In this document: positions 1-8,640 of the stretch, piece after piece
Position numbering within the stretch: the first letter of the stretch is position 1
Layout: the number at the start of each line of letters is the position of its first letter
Program-made: the position numbers and the translations under genes
Notes under the pieces: generated by a model
Database searches by the model: none
Told to the model about the DNA's origin: nothing
What the model saw: only the letters and a program-made list of their open reading frames with translations
From: Chara braunii
Lineage: Eukaryota > Streptophyta > Charophyceae > Charales > Characeae
Assembly (NCBI GenBank): GCA_003427395.1
Contig: BFEA01000125.1
Coordinates: 468,380-490,358, forward strand
Direction: 5' to 3'
Length of the DNA stretch: 21,979 nt

Positions 1-62
1 GTATATGTCCATGTTCTAGCGATAGAATCATTCGATTTTGCTAATCATATCGATGGAAATAG
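1..62 (+). repeat. Diverged repeat core, copy 1
   Basis: This stretch aligns with 516-576: both begin GTATATGTCCATGTTCTAGC and end in GGAAATAG, with a few substitutions and one indel between them. Weaker relatives lie near 1163-1205 and 1467-1510, sharing a TCTAG.GGA.GATTCA.T core. The repeat probably starts left of the window. No coding potential is evident. Confidence 0.7.
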
Positions 63-113
63 AGTCAGGCCAGCCGCTGGGTTGGAGACTGACCTGTTGT
101 CCGGTGCTCTGCT

Positions 114-117
<4 letters not shown>

Positions 118-155
<38 letters not shown>

Positions 156-183
156 GGTTTCAGTCAGGGTGGAACAACTGTCG

Positions 184-240
<57 letters not shown>
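118..240. repeat. (CT)n microsatellites flanking a duplicated 35 bp spacer
   Basis: Two (CT)n tracts lie at 118-152 and 186-240. Each is followed by GTTGGTTTCAGTCAGGGTGG, one nucleotide (A or T), then ACAACTGTCGACCTC (about 152-187 and 239-274). The spacer was therefore duplicated together with the microsatellite. Open frames through here are Ser-Leu repeats created by the dinucleotide and are not genes. Confidence 0.9.
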
Positions 241-243
<3 letters not shown>

Positions 244-515
244 GGTTTCAGTCAGGGTGGTACAACTGTCGACCTCATTCGCTGAAACCACCAGCCATCC
301 CGCAATGACGAACACAGGGAAAAACGGGAACCTAGACTACGAAAACTGCAAAAGAGAAGGGGGGAAACAAAGAAAAAAAGCGGAAGCCAACTTCCGGACA
401 GGGCAAATGTAGGCGACACAATGGCAGAAGCAGGGGGCGACAAAAAAAAAACAGAAAAAAAAAAATAACCATGAAGAGTAGAAGTAATGATAATAAACAA
501 AACTTATGTGCCAGT

Positions 516-576
516 GTATATGTCCATGTTCTAGCGGCAGATTCATTGATTTTGCAAATCCTATCGACGGAAATAG
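516..576 (+). repeat. Diverged repeat core, copy 2
   Basis: Second copy of the unit seen at 1-62. Upstream the similarity continues weakly: an A-rich stretch before the core resembles the CACAAAAGACAAAAA stretch that precedes the related cores at 1163 and 1467. The four cores therefore appear to belong to one repeat family. Confidence 0.65.
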
Positions 577-610
577 CCTGCAAAGGAAGTCGACTTTGTT
601 ATGAATGCAC

Positions 611-637
611 GAAAGAAGAAGAAGAAGAAGAAGAAGG
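611..637 (+). repeat. (GAA)n microsatellite
   Basis: About eight GAA repeats in a purine-rich stretch. Confidence 0.85.
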
Positions 638-796
638 ACGCGTGAGGGGTGCGGGTGGAGGCAGGTTGAGTGGAAGCTCTCGCAGAGCGACAGAGGGGGC
701 CGGGGAGTCACCTATCAGGGCCGAGCGCGGTGAATGCTTCAATGCATTCTCTCTCCTCGAAGTCACACATCTTCGAACACAGAGACATGGTTTTAT

Positions 797-943
<147 letters not shown>

Positions 944-947
944 AAGC

Positions 948-1245
948 CTGTCTTTCCGCCAGCTCTTGTTCATGGCTGACATCGTTCAGGCGGATGGTGG
1001 CCACTCTGCACAACAAGCGCGCTGACATGGAAGCATCGCTGCGCAACGACAATGACGACGCAGCACGGGCAATGACGCAGCACGGACGACCAGGAACGGC
1101 GACGAAGGGCCTCGCTGCACTACTCTCCACATGCACAAAAGACAAAAACATTGGCGGTGTATCTTTCCGAGGTCTAGAGGAAGATTCACTCTCGTTTTCC
1201 TAATTTGGTAGCACAGCCAGGCTCGAAGCCAGAGAGAGAGAGAGA

Positions 1246-1276
<31 letters not shown>

Positions 1277-1552
1277 AGGCTGTCTTTCCGCCAGGGGTTG
1301 ATCATGGCAGACATCGTTCTGGCGGATGGTGGGCGCTCTGCAGAGCAAGCGAACGGACATGGACGCATCGGCTCGGCAACGACAGCCACGACGCAGCACG
1401 GGCAAGCCATCGGTGACGAAGGGCCTCACTGCACCACTGTCGACATGCACAAAAGACAAAAATCTTGGCGGTGTATCTTTCCGAAATCTAGCGGACGATT
1501 CATTATCCTTTTCCACATTTCCAGAGTAGTGCAGCGAGGCCCGAAGCCAGTA
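948..1552 (+). repeat. Tandem duplication, two units of about 280 bp separated by (GA)n
   Basis: Unit 1 (about 948-1232) and unit 2 (about 1280-1552) both begin CTGTCTTTCCGCCAG. In the same order both carry GACATCGTTC.GGCGGATGGTGG, GACGAAGGGCCTC.CTGCAC, CATGCACAAAAGACAAAAA, GGCGGTGTATCTTTCCGA and CTCGAAGCCAG (or CCCGAAGCCAG). The start-to-start period is about 332 bp, including an interrupted (GA)n/(CG)n tract at 1231-1278. Each unit is itself preceded by (GA)n. Reading frames are not conserved between units, so this is not a protein repeat. Confidence 0.8.
1231..1278 (+). repeat. (GA)n microsatellite with CGCGCG interruption
   Basis: AGAG repeats on both sides of a short GCGCGCGC block. It forms the junction between the two tandem units. 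Confidence 0.9.
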
Positions 1553-1939
1553 CGGGCCAACTGGCAAAGATTGTTGTTTTCGCCCTAAGGCGTTTTTTTT
1601 TTTCGCCCTGACCTTCTATGCATCTAGACGCGGAAACGTGTGGTGGGACTGCCTCCGTAAAACGAGGCCCATGAAAAAACGAAAAGTGACAACTCATTCA
1701 CCGCAAAAAATAATATATATAAAAGAAACCAGAGAAAATTCGAACTGCCACAGGAAAGTGGCGGCCGCCACTGTTCCCGCCTTCGAAGCATACAAAACTA
1801 CCTGCGGCCCGAAGATGCAGCAGACTCTGGATTTCCCACGGAACTGGCCCTGCTGCTTCGCCCACCGGTCACCGCCCTCCCTAAATAATCGCCCGGACTC
1901 ACAAGAGGGGCTATTTTCTCTTGTTCCAGGGAGTGGTGG
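1553..1939. other. Non-coding interval, nothing recognised
   Basis: Contains a T10-like run near 1594 and mixed-composition sequence. No frame resembles a protein family I know. Confidence 0.5.
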
Positions 1940-2012
1940 TTTAATCGCTCGCCGGCCTCGAACCCAAGACCCGATGGTGGAAAATCTAGTACTGTAACCA
2001 ATAGGGGAAAGC
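1940..2012 (-). ncRNA. tRNA-like Pol III motif (tRNA pseudogene or SINE head)
   Basis: Read on the minus strand, 1954-1964 gives GGTTCGAGGCC, a perfect match to the Pol III B-box consensus GGTTCGANNCC. About 35 nt upstream, near 1990-2004, lies CCTATTGGTTACAGTACTAG, which resembles the D-arm/A-box region of some tRNAs but departs from the strict A-box consensus. The spacing fits a tRNA or a tRNA-derived SINE. I could not draw a convincing acceptor stem or a full cloverleaf, so a functional tRNA is unlikely. No A-rich 3' tail was identified downstream on the minus strand. Confidence 0.35.
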
Positions 2013-2747
2013 CCAAGTTTAAACTAGGTAGGTGCAAACCCTGCATATGAATAGTTGCGGGACTGTGATTGGTCCTACATGCACAAACCAGGCCTTTGCC
2101 TTGGCCTACCGGCCAATCTCCCGGCCGCCAGATGACGTCGTTCGTGCCTAGGTTCGTAAAACCGTCTGGCACCCTGGTCGTCGGGCGCACCACATGCTTT
2201 GCCGAACTCTTGACTTTTCCCAGACTCGGCCTGACGAACCCGTACCTTTCAGTGCGTCGTCAAACATAATCTTCCCGCGCGCGCACAAAGTAAAATCTTC
2301 ATCTCCTTCGCGATAGGCCCCGCCAGAAGGCCGAGCCGGTCTACAAAGTAAAGGTAGATAGATACTATAAAATGAAAGGAAAATATAACCAAAATAAAAA
2401 TTACAGAAGGTGGGTAACCGGACCCTATGGCTTTGGCACCTCCTGCCGGCGTTCTTTGGGCATAACCCACACTGACCGCGGGTTTGCTTGTCAATTTTCT
2501 ATTCCGGCTCCTCGGACTGCGCTACGTGCGCTTTTGGTCAAGCTCATTCCTTGCTCGCTGGCCTAACATCGCCGACGATTAATGGTCATCTTACTGTGCT
2601 ACGCAATAATGCGAGCCCCACATACCCTCTAACTCGGCCATACCTGGCTCGGACTCCCGCCAAGAGCGAGGTTGCCGAGATGAGCGTCGCGACGGGATCT
2701 GTCCCATCAGTGCTTTACGTTTATCAAGGACGCACCCAGTGCGATCT
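2013..2747. other. Non-coding interval, nothing recognised
   Basis: Mixed sequence with a CGCGCGCGC run near 2276 and an A-rich island around 2369-2403. No recognisable protein segment on either strand. If the downstream Ty3 element kept a 5' LTR, part of it could lie here, but I found no matching copy downstream of the element. Confidence 0.4.
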
Positions 2748-2798
2748 TCAAAAGCAATGGTAAATACCCTTGTAAGGGTGTTTGCTACGACAACGCAC
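2748..2798 (+). repeat. Direct repeat copy A with imperfect palindromic core
   Basis: Around 2762-2783 the core AAATACCCTTGTAAGGGTGTTT is nearly palindromic. Its flanks (CAAAAGCA before, CTACGACAACG after) match those of copy B at 3131-3181 with scattered differences. The copies are about 383 bp apart in direct orientation. Confidence 0.7.
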
Positions 2799-3130
2799 AC
2801 CCATGCCCGGCAAGGTAGTACCCGGGGTCGGGCCACAGAGCCCGATGCTGGTCTGAGACCTGGTCACCGAGTGGAAGACAACCGTAAATATCATAGTAGG
2901 AATAAATAATAATAAAATTAATAAAAATAAGGAAAAAAATGTGAGGAAACAAAAAAAAGTATCAGGGTGAGAGGCCGCCCGTCCCGCTGGCTTGTGACGC
3001 CGCACCCACCCAGGTCGAACATGGTTGCACCTCGCCATTGATACCCCGTGCGCGCTGCTCACCCGGGGAAGGACTCAACTCTCACCCGCGAGTGCGCTGT
3101 CAACTTCGGATGGGGCTGCACCCCCCTGAC

Positions 3131-3181
3131 TTACAAAAAGCACGCCAAATACCCTTATAAGGGTATTTGGTACGATAGCGA
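3131..3181 (+). repeat. Direct repeat copy B with perfect 26 bp palindrome
   Basis: Positions 3145-3170 form a perfect palindrome: the half-site CCAAATACCCTTA is followed by its exact reverse complement. Flanks (CAAAAAGCA before, TACGATAGCG after) match copy A. It lies about 80 bp upstream of the first recognisable Ty3 gag sequence. It could be the end of an insertion, a site duplicated with the intervening 380 bp, or a binding site; the sequence does not decide. Confidence 0.7.
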
Positions 3182-3245
3182 GGCTGCGACATGATGGGTA
3201 CCCTAGTTCACTAAGCTATCCTAGATCACCTGACCCTCTGAATCA

Positions 3246-3482
3246 GAATGTGCGGGTGCTAGAGAACAGGTTGTTAGAGGTGTAGAGGATAGGCCATCTA
3301 CACCGAGGAACTCATGTATCTACAGCAGGTCCGATGAGCATGTAAAGAGAAATTGTCCGGACCTCCGGCGAGCCATTGCGGATGATATCGTTGTACTTGA
3401 CAAAAGCAAGTACGTCGAGCGGGCTAACGATCTGGGCGATGTATCGATGTTTCTTTCGATGAAGGAAAACGTTGAGGTTAAG
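3246..3482 (+). pseudogene. gag: Ty3 gag C-terminus with a damaged zinc knuckle
   Basis: The frame through 3315 reads a CCHC-like nucleic-acid-binding knuckle: Cys at 3315-3317, then Ser where the second Cys is expected, His four residues later and Cys at the end (C-x2-S-x4-H-x4-C, ending CPDLRRAI). Gag knuckles bind and package the element's RNA. The AGC serine codon is one base from TGC, so this looks like a point mutation that would destroy Zn binding. A TAG ends the frame at about 3481-3483. The N-terminal capsid part of gag is not recognisable upstream. Confidence 0.7.
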
Positions 3483-3527
3483 TAGGTGCGATCGAACAAA
3501 GGGAAGGAGGCAGCAAAGAGTTAGAGC

Positions 3528-3887
3528 GTGCGGATGACGCTATCCTCGAATGAGGAGTCTCCGACCACTCCCATTCAGGTGGCAGCGACCAAATCCGCGC
3601 AAGGTTCTTCGTCTAAGAAGGCAGATATAGATTATAAGATGGCGGAGAAGGATGGTCAGACGATCGAGAGAGAAGAGGTTACTCTATCTCTGCGAAAGTG
3701 CGGCGTAAAAAAAATTACAAGGAGTAGTTCGTTAGATGATATCGATATTTTAGAGTCTCTTAGGTGTGCGCTTAGGCATCCTATGCAGTCCTCTATACTC
3801 GAGTATTTAGCCGCATCCAGGCCCGCTCGCGATGAACTCAAAATGATTACATGGAAGACATGGATTCCTTTAGGGAACGAGGTCTAG
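3528..3887 (+). pseudogene. Ty3 gag-protease linker fragment
   Basis: An open stretch of 119 codons following the knuckle in the same polyprotein order. It is charged and Ser/Thr/Lys-rich at first and ends in a conserved-looking helical segment (SLDDIDILE, then LEYLAASRPARDELKMIT). Such linkers join the knuckle to the protease in this type of polyprotein. The ATG is internal to the polyprotein and is not a true start. After the TAG at 3885 the same frame continues with recognisable sequence (KPQMPSVAVSGVSPKAKRAA) up to the protease, so the stop is a decay mutation. Assignment rests on position and frame continuity; I know no catalytic function for it. Confidence 0.65.
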
Positions 3888-3989
3888 ACAACACAAAAGC
3901 CACAGATGCCTTCGGTTGCAGTATCGGGTGTGAGCCCTAAGGCCAAGCGCGCTGCGAAAGTGTATTTGGACGGTATGGAGGTCGTACCT

Positions 3990-4380
3990 CCAGAAGTTTT
4001 ATATTTTAGGGAGCGGGACGGTTGAGACCATTCTAAATAGTGAGATAGTTCTTTAGGGGGTGATTGACAATGGAAATGAGGCCATCATTATAGATGTCGT
4101 ACGGTTAGGGTTGGACCTTGACATGTCTTTTCTTTTTTTGATAGAGACGGCCGACGGGAAAAAGCAAAACATTTTCGGGGTCCGTCACAAGGCAACAATC
4201 GAGGTCGGGGGCCTTCGTACGACTATGCCTATCTTTGTCGTCAAGAACTGCAGCTCAGAGTTACTGCTAGGACGGACGTGGATGAGCCATGTTCATGCAG
4301 TCACTATAAAGCGCCCATGTGGGAGTCAGATGCTTTTTATTAAGCGTCCTGACGGCGACCAAATTGAGAGAAGGTTAACA
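3990..4380 (+). pseudogene. Ty3 aspartic protease (retropepsin) domain
   Basis: From about 4063 the frame reads VIDNGNEAIII, the position of the catalytic D-S/T-G loop of retropepsins. It is followed by beta-rich sequence and LLLGRTWM near 4265-4282, the typical hydrophobic-Leu-Gly-x-x-W/F-hydrophobic end of the fold. Retropepsins act as dimers to cut the Gag-Pol polyprotein. Here the motif is D-N-G; Asn in the second position also occurs in some related plant elements, so it may be inherited rather than lethal. A TAG lies just before the active site (about 4052-4054), and the segment upstream of it (GSGTVETILN) needs a frame change. The open frame runs on by chance into the foldback insertion from about 4385. 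Confidence 0.75.
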
Positions 4381-4384
4381 ACAG

Positions 4385-4800
4385 TCGTATTTTTCATCAC
4401 CACTTCAGGACACCCTTCACCACTTGAGGATGCAACCTGCCTAAACAGGTGGTTTTCAGGGTCTTCGGACCTTTCACCACTTCATGACCATTCAGGTCTC
4501 AAAGACCTGAATGGTCATGAAGTGGTGAAAGGTCCAAAGACCCTGAAAACCACCTGTTTAGGCAGGTTGTATCCTAAAGTGGTGAGGGGTGGCTTTCATG
4601 GTCTTTGGACCTTTCACCACTTCAGGACCATTCAGGATTTTCAGACTGCCCAAAACTCTCACTTGACCACGTGAGGACACCCTTGTGCAGCCTGCCTAAA
4701 CAGGTGGTTTTCAGGGTCTTCGGACTTTTCACCACTTCAGGACCATTCAGGATTTTCAGACTGCCCAAAACGCTCACTTCAGAATTTCCATTCCTGAATT
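4385..4800. repeat. Foldback/tandem repeat cluster inserted between protease and RT
   Basis: Several copies of one roughly 80-90 bp unit, including CCTGCCTAAACAGGTGG, TTTCACCACTTCAGGACC and ATTCAGGATTTTCAGACTG. Copies: 4435-4499 (+), 4503-4570 (-), a partial one at 4598-4667 (+) and 4692-4782 (+). The first two form a long inverted repeat. No known Ty3 domain is encoded here, and recognisable pol sequence resumes only downstream, so I read the cluster as an insertion. I could not fix its target duplication. Confidence 0.75.
4411..4591. repeat. 181 bp near-perfect inverted repeat (89 bp arms, 3 nt loop)
   Basis: Arms 4411-4499 and 4503-4591 are reverse complements, with the centre at 4501 (loop CAA). 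By eye I count only about four mispairs (4416, 4426, 4432 and 4466, some able to form G-U pairs as RNA). A transcript in either direction would fold into one long hairpin. Confidence 0.9.
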
Positions 4801-5390
4801 TTCAGGTACCCGATAACCGCTTGTGAGCGGATTATGATAGAGACAGTAGAGCCTCAGAATTCGGGGAATAGAGCGGCTCTAGCGGTTGTTGGTGTCCCTG
4901 GATCACGCAAATCCTCTTCCTTCTCTAGTCGTATGTTGTAGTACCGAGAGAAGAAGACAAGACCCGACTCACGGAGGAAGAGGGGCGAATAGCAGAAGTG
5001 GAGGATTTCGGGGATCGTACTGTTGTGGATGGAGCTTCTTACCCAAAGGGTGAGGATGAAGAATTTGGCGGGATGATTTGTGTGTCTTTTTTAAGGGCAC
5101 AGCCCCGTACGGGGGGCGACCAAAAAGACACAAGCGAGTAGCGCAAAAGGTTAAGCCGTCGGCAGTCGGTCGAGAGCGGCTCGCACTAGAGGAAATATCT
5201 AAATAAAAGATCGAAAAAGATATAAAAGAAAGGATGAAGAGAGAGTCACAGTGCCTAACGGAAGAGAGAATAGCGGAGATGGATATCGGAGATGGAAACT
5301 TGATCCAACAGGAGAGATAACATATACTGGAAGTCCTTAAGACTTGCGACAAAGCTATAGCGTTTAGCGACGCAGAGAGAGGTAGGATTG
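4801..5390 (+). pseudogene. Ty3 protease-RT spacer region, decayed
   Basis: Between the foldback cluster and RT the plus-strand frames are broken, with short charged fragments and many stops. By position this should be the linker ahead of RT. Sequence from about 5365 (GRIDPRYAKP) leads into the RT N-terminus. Frames on the opposite strand are shadows without family resemblance. Confidence 0.45.
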
Positions 5391-6060
5391 ATCCTCGGTA
5401 CGCCAAACCTACAAGGATTTATACTTCCGTACACTCCGTGGAATGGTGCAGGATGGAAGTACGTTCAGAAAGAGAAGGAAGAGGTGATTGCGTTTCATAT
5501 GAGACAATGGTTTCACATGTAGCCGAACCATCGGATAGCACCTACCCCAACAGGTGGTTCTTCCTACGAAAACCAAACGGGAAGATCAGGAGGATTCAAC
5601 ACCTTTAGAAGGTGAATGTTATCACAATTTGCGATATCGGGTCCATTCCCCGTGCGGATTTGTTAGTGGAAGGGGCAGCAGGTAGGTCGATTTACTCTGT
5701 CTGCGATCTATTCTCCGGCTATGACGAGATACCTTTGGACCCTAGAGACAAACATCTCACCGCCCATGTACACGACGTTGGGGTTAGTTTATATGGTGGT
5801 GGTTCCTATGGGGTGGGCCAATGGAGTTCGGTGTTCCAAAGAGCTATAGTAGCGGTCCTAAAAAACTTCACCCCTGATAAGGTGGAAGTTTTTCTAGATG
5901 ACTTCCCGATTAAGGGGCCGGTGATAAAGGACGAGACAGAGGTGGCACGCGGTGTCAGAGGTTCGTTGAGCAACACTTGACGACAGATATGTACTCGATT
6001 TTATAACAATTAGATGATGTAACTTTGACTTTAAGCGGGACGAAGAGTCGGTGGGTCGTT
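5391..6060 (+). pseudogene. pol: Ty3 reverse transcriptase domain
   Basis: RT makes cDNA from the element's RNA in the virus-like particle. Visible in order: RWFFLRKPNGKIR near 5550-5590; a TAG inside the next motif (about 5607-5609, just before KVN); SIYSVCDLFSGYDEIPLDP with the first catalytic Asp at 5705-5707; and FLDD at 5891-5902, the YxDD-box equivalent with the catalytic Asp pair. Between about 5763 and 5828 the conserved reading (LGLVYMVVVPMGWANGV) lies in another frame, so two nearby indels nearly compensate. The N-terminal part before 5550 is also frame-shifted. The active-site Asp codons survive, but the gene cannot make a full protein. Confidence 0.9.
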
Positions 6061-6300
6061 TCGTCCATTAAGATTCTAGGGTACATCTACGATGCGAGAG
6101 GGCGACGTGCAGATCTGACGAAACTAGATGAGCTTTAGAACTGGCCATCGCCTCTGCATAGCGCTACTGAGGTCCGCCAGTTCCTAGGCGTCGTAGGGTA
6201 CTGGCGAATCTTTATACGTATGTATGTGGAGAAGGCAGAACCCCTAAGACTTCTCCTTCACAAAAGTGAACGTTTTTTATGGGATTCTCTTCAGGAAGTT
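6061..6300 (+). pseudogene. Ty3 RT C-terminal (thumb/connection) part
   Basis: Plus-strand reading contains ILGYIYDARGRRADL, then VRQFLGVVGYWRIFI from about 6175. This is the FLG-x-x-x-Y-x-R-x-F-I signature that follows the RT palm in Ty3/gypsy polyproteins. A TAG at about 6136-6138 interrupts the stretch between them. Confidence 0.8.
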
Positions 6301-6854
6301 GCAATGCTCGCTCTCAAGGAATAATTCAAGAAAGGCGGATGTGTTTAGGGGTGTTTTTCTTCGACGACGAAGGAAGCAGGCCCTTCATAGTGTTCACGGA
6401 TGCTGGGTCGTGCTCAGTCGAAGGACTTCTTTTTCAGAAGGATACCGATGGAAAAGAGAGGTCGTTGCGATTCGAGAGTCGCTCTCCCAATACAGCGGAG
6501 CAGAATTACAGTTAGTTTAAGAAGGAAGTGTTAGCAGTTCTGCGTTGTCTGGAGACCTTCAGGCACTACACTTATTGGAGGAGGTTTATCTTAACGGTAG
6601 ATCCTACTGTTGTTGCTTCGGTTTTACAAAAGGATTTCAGACTGACTGATCCTACTATCGCGAGGTGGCTGATTAAGATCCGACTCTTTGATTATATAGT
6701 TGAAAAGATTTCAAGAACGAAAAATGCAGTCACCGATGGACTGTTGCGGATTCCGATTGACGGTGACCGACCAGTGTCCAAAGGAGCGCTGACCATGACT
6801 GAGCCAAAAGGAGCGAACCGATTCCTGGTTAACCTCTATGAGGTTAAATATTGA
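6301..6854 (+). pseudogene. Ty3 RNase H domain
   Basis: RNase H removes the RNA strand of the cDNA hybrid. FIVFTDAGSCSVEGLLFQ near 6384-6437 carries the first catalytic Asp (6399-6401, FTDAG). A stop follows the AEQNYS motif at about 6518. The domain then resumes in frame from 6528 with KKEVLAVLRCLETFRHYTYW, LTVDPTVVASVL and the tail DPTIARWLIKIRLFDYIVEKI..KNAVTDGLLR, typical of the RNase H to integrase junction. The start codons at 6279 and 6528 are internal to the polyprotein. Confidence 0.85.
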
Positions 6855-6887
6855 ACGATCGGATTACACTTATCGGGAGAGGAAAGT

Positions 6888-7092
6888 TTGGACTTGGAGA
6901 TTAGGAGGAAGGCTGCTCGGTTCTATCTTAGAGCGGGGCATCTATTTCGTGGACCTACTGGGTTTGGTATGCCTCTACATATAGTCTGCGATTCTGAAGA
7001 GAGACAGTCAATAGGGACGGAGTCTCATGACGGCATAGTAGGTGGACATAGAGGAGTGAAAAACACTTATGAGAAGGTACGCCGACTATATT

Positions 7093-7101
<9 letters not shown>
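6888..7101 (+). pseudogene. Ty3 integrase N-terminal zinc finger, 5' part
   Basis: The HHCC zinc finger stabilises the integrase multimer. The two His codons are visible (7026-7028 in SHDG and 7047-7049 in GGHRGVKNTYEKVRRLYWW). The two Cys codons are displaced beyond the inserted element, at 7434-7436 and 7452-7454. Taking away 306 nt (the insert plus one target copy) puts both halves in one frame with normal HHCC spacing. A TAG follows the last Cys at 7455-7457. Confidence 0.85.
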
Positions 7102-7407
<306 letters not shown>

Positions 7408-7900
7408 GGCAATACAAGAATGTTGAGAGGTATTGCGTGACCTATGAAGAGTGTTAGGAGAGGGTTCTTGTTAGATACAAAGAGCATCTTCATCCATCCT
7501 ACCCTAGAAGACCAGGAGAGAAGGATCATATTAACTTAGTGAACATGCTGAAAGGGGTAGGAAATATGAACTATGTGGTGAACATTAGGGACGATTTCAC
7601 GGGATTTGTGGACAGAAAACCCATCAGGACAAAAGTCGGCTAAGGAAGTGAAAAACTTGGTCCCGGAGTACCTGTCCAAATACGGCTGCATTAGTAGGCT
7701 CGTAATAGATAGAGGAGTAGAGTTTCTGGCAGACGAAGTTCAAAGTGTATTCAAGAGGGCAGGAGTCAGAGTCTCGATAGCCACTGCCTATCATCCTCAA
7801 TCCAACTCACCTGTGGAGCGAGGACATCAGACTCATCAGTCCTTGATTGTATCATTATCAAAGTGGTGCAGAGGAAAAGATAGCGACTGACCGCAATACT
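7408..7900 (+). pseudogene. Ty3 integrase catalytic core
   Basis: Integrase joins the cDNA ends to host DNA through a DD35E triad. Asp 1 is in NIRDDFTGFVD (codon near 7590). The frame then shifts between about 7600 and 7650. In the new frame Asp 2 is in LVIDRGVEF (7708-7710), and Glu is in TAYHPQSNSPVERGHQ (7816-7818), 36 codons after Asp 2, as expected for the family. The usual D-x-G-x-E-F motif thus reads DRGVEF here. The frame stops at a TGA at about 7888, where the following residues suggest a Trp codon was lost. Confidence 0.9.
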
Positions 7901-8340
7901 TCATATATGATATATGGGAGGACGATGTCACGGTCCGGTTTCCCTATACCTTATGGTTTGGGATGCATTGCTCTCTGCCTATAGAGTTCCACGTCGACAG
8001 TTGGACTACCGTTGATTGGGCGGACAACATGTCATGGGAGGAGTTTCTGGCAGCTCGGACGAGACAAATAGCTTACGGATTGGAGGACAACCTCATAACG
8101 GGAGCAGATTGACTGGCTCTAGAGAAAGAGAAAATAAGCGTGGGCAATATGGTGGTTCTCTATGACTCGGCCTTGGAAAGCACGTGGTCGAAAAAACTGG
8201 CAAATAGATGGATAAAACTTTATCATATGGTCGATGCACTCGACTGGGGAACTTATATGATAGCCGAGCTGGACGGATCTAAACGGAAAGATTCAGTGGC
8301 AGGGGTCAGGCTGAAGTTATTTAAACCTAGGAGATTTTCA
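7901..8340 (+). pseudogene. Ty3 post-integrase domain
   Basis: After the TGA the same line continues with PYTLWFG..CSLPIEF (about 7942-7990), then a second TGA at 8110-8112. From 8140 it reads VGNMVVLYDSALESTWSKKLANRWIKLY and GTYMIAELDG, the small beta-barrel-like segment that follows the core in Ty3/gypsy integrases and helps bind DNA or chromatin. I see no chromodomain. The ATG at 8140 is internal to the polyprotein. Confidence 0.75.
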
Positions 8341-8640
8341 TCCCCTGCGCCAACACTATCGGATCCCACGAAAAAAGGAAAGGCAAAGGTGATGGATGAG
8401 TCATCATCGAGACGGTTTGATGTAGGAGAGAAGTCAAGGAAGAGGAAGAGAGTAGAGACTCGGAAATTGAAGAGATTGGCGTTAGGAAAGAAAAGAAAAT
8501 GGTTTTTCGTACTTAGGAGGCCGAAACGGAGAGTCCGAGTTAGACGAAGACGTCCACCAAAATTGTTCCCATCTCAACGAAGAAAGAGGCAGAAAAACAC
8601 TACACTGCCTATACCTAAGCGGTTGAGGCATAGATGACGA
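8341..8640 (+). pseudogene. Ty3 pol C-terminal basic tail
   Basis: About 100 codons very rich in Lys and Arg (clusters such as KSRKRKRVETRKLKR, RRPKRRVRVRRRRPP and QRRKRQK), ending at the TGA near 8635-8637. It could serve as a nuclear-localisation or nucleic-acid-binding tail; this is inferred from composition alone. It is open without a stop from 8140, unlike most of the element. Part of the basic run could also come from a frameshift in the original tail. Confidence 0.45.

Noticed and set aside
38-412. Open frames with long Ser-Leu or Arg-Glu repeats in the first 1.3 kb
   Set aside because: Produced by CT/GA/GT microsatellites in all frames; no other protein signal.
4060-4674. A single 204-codon gene
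   Set aside because: Only the first ~105 codons are protease; the rest is chance reading through the foldback insertion.
4969-5406. Minus-strand 145-codon open frame
   Set aside because: Shadow of the decayed pol spacer on the plus strand; no motif.
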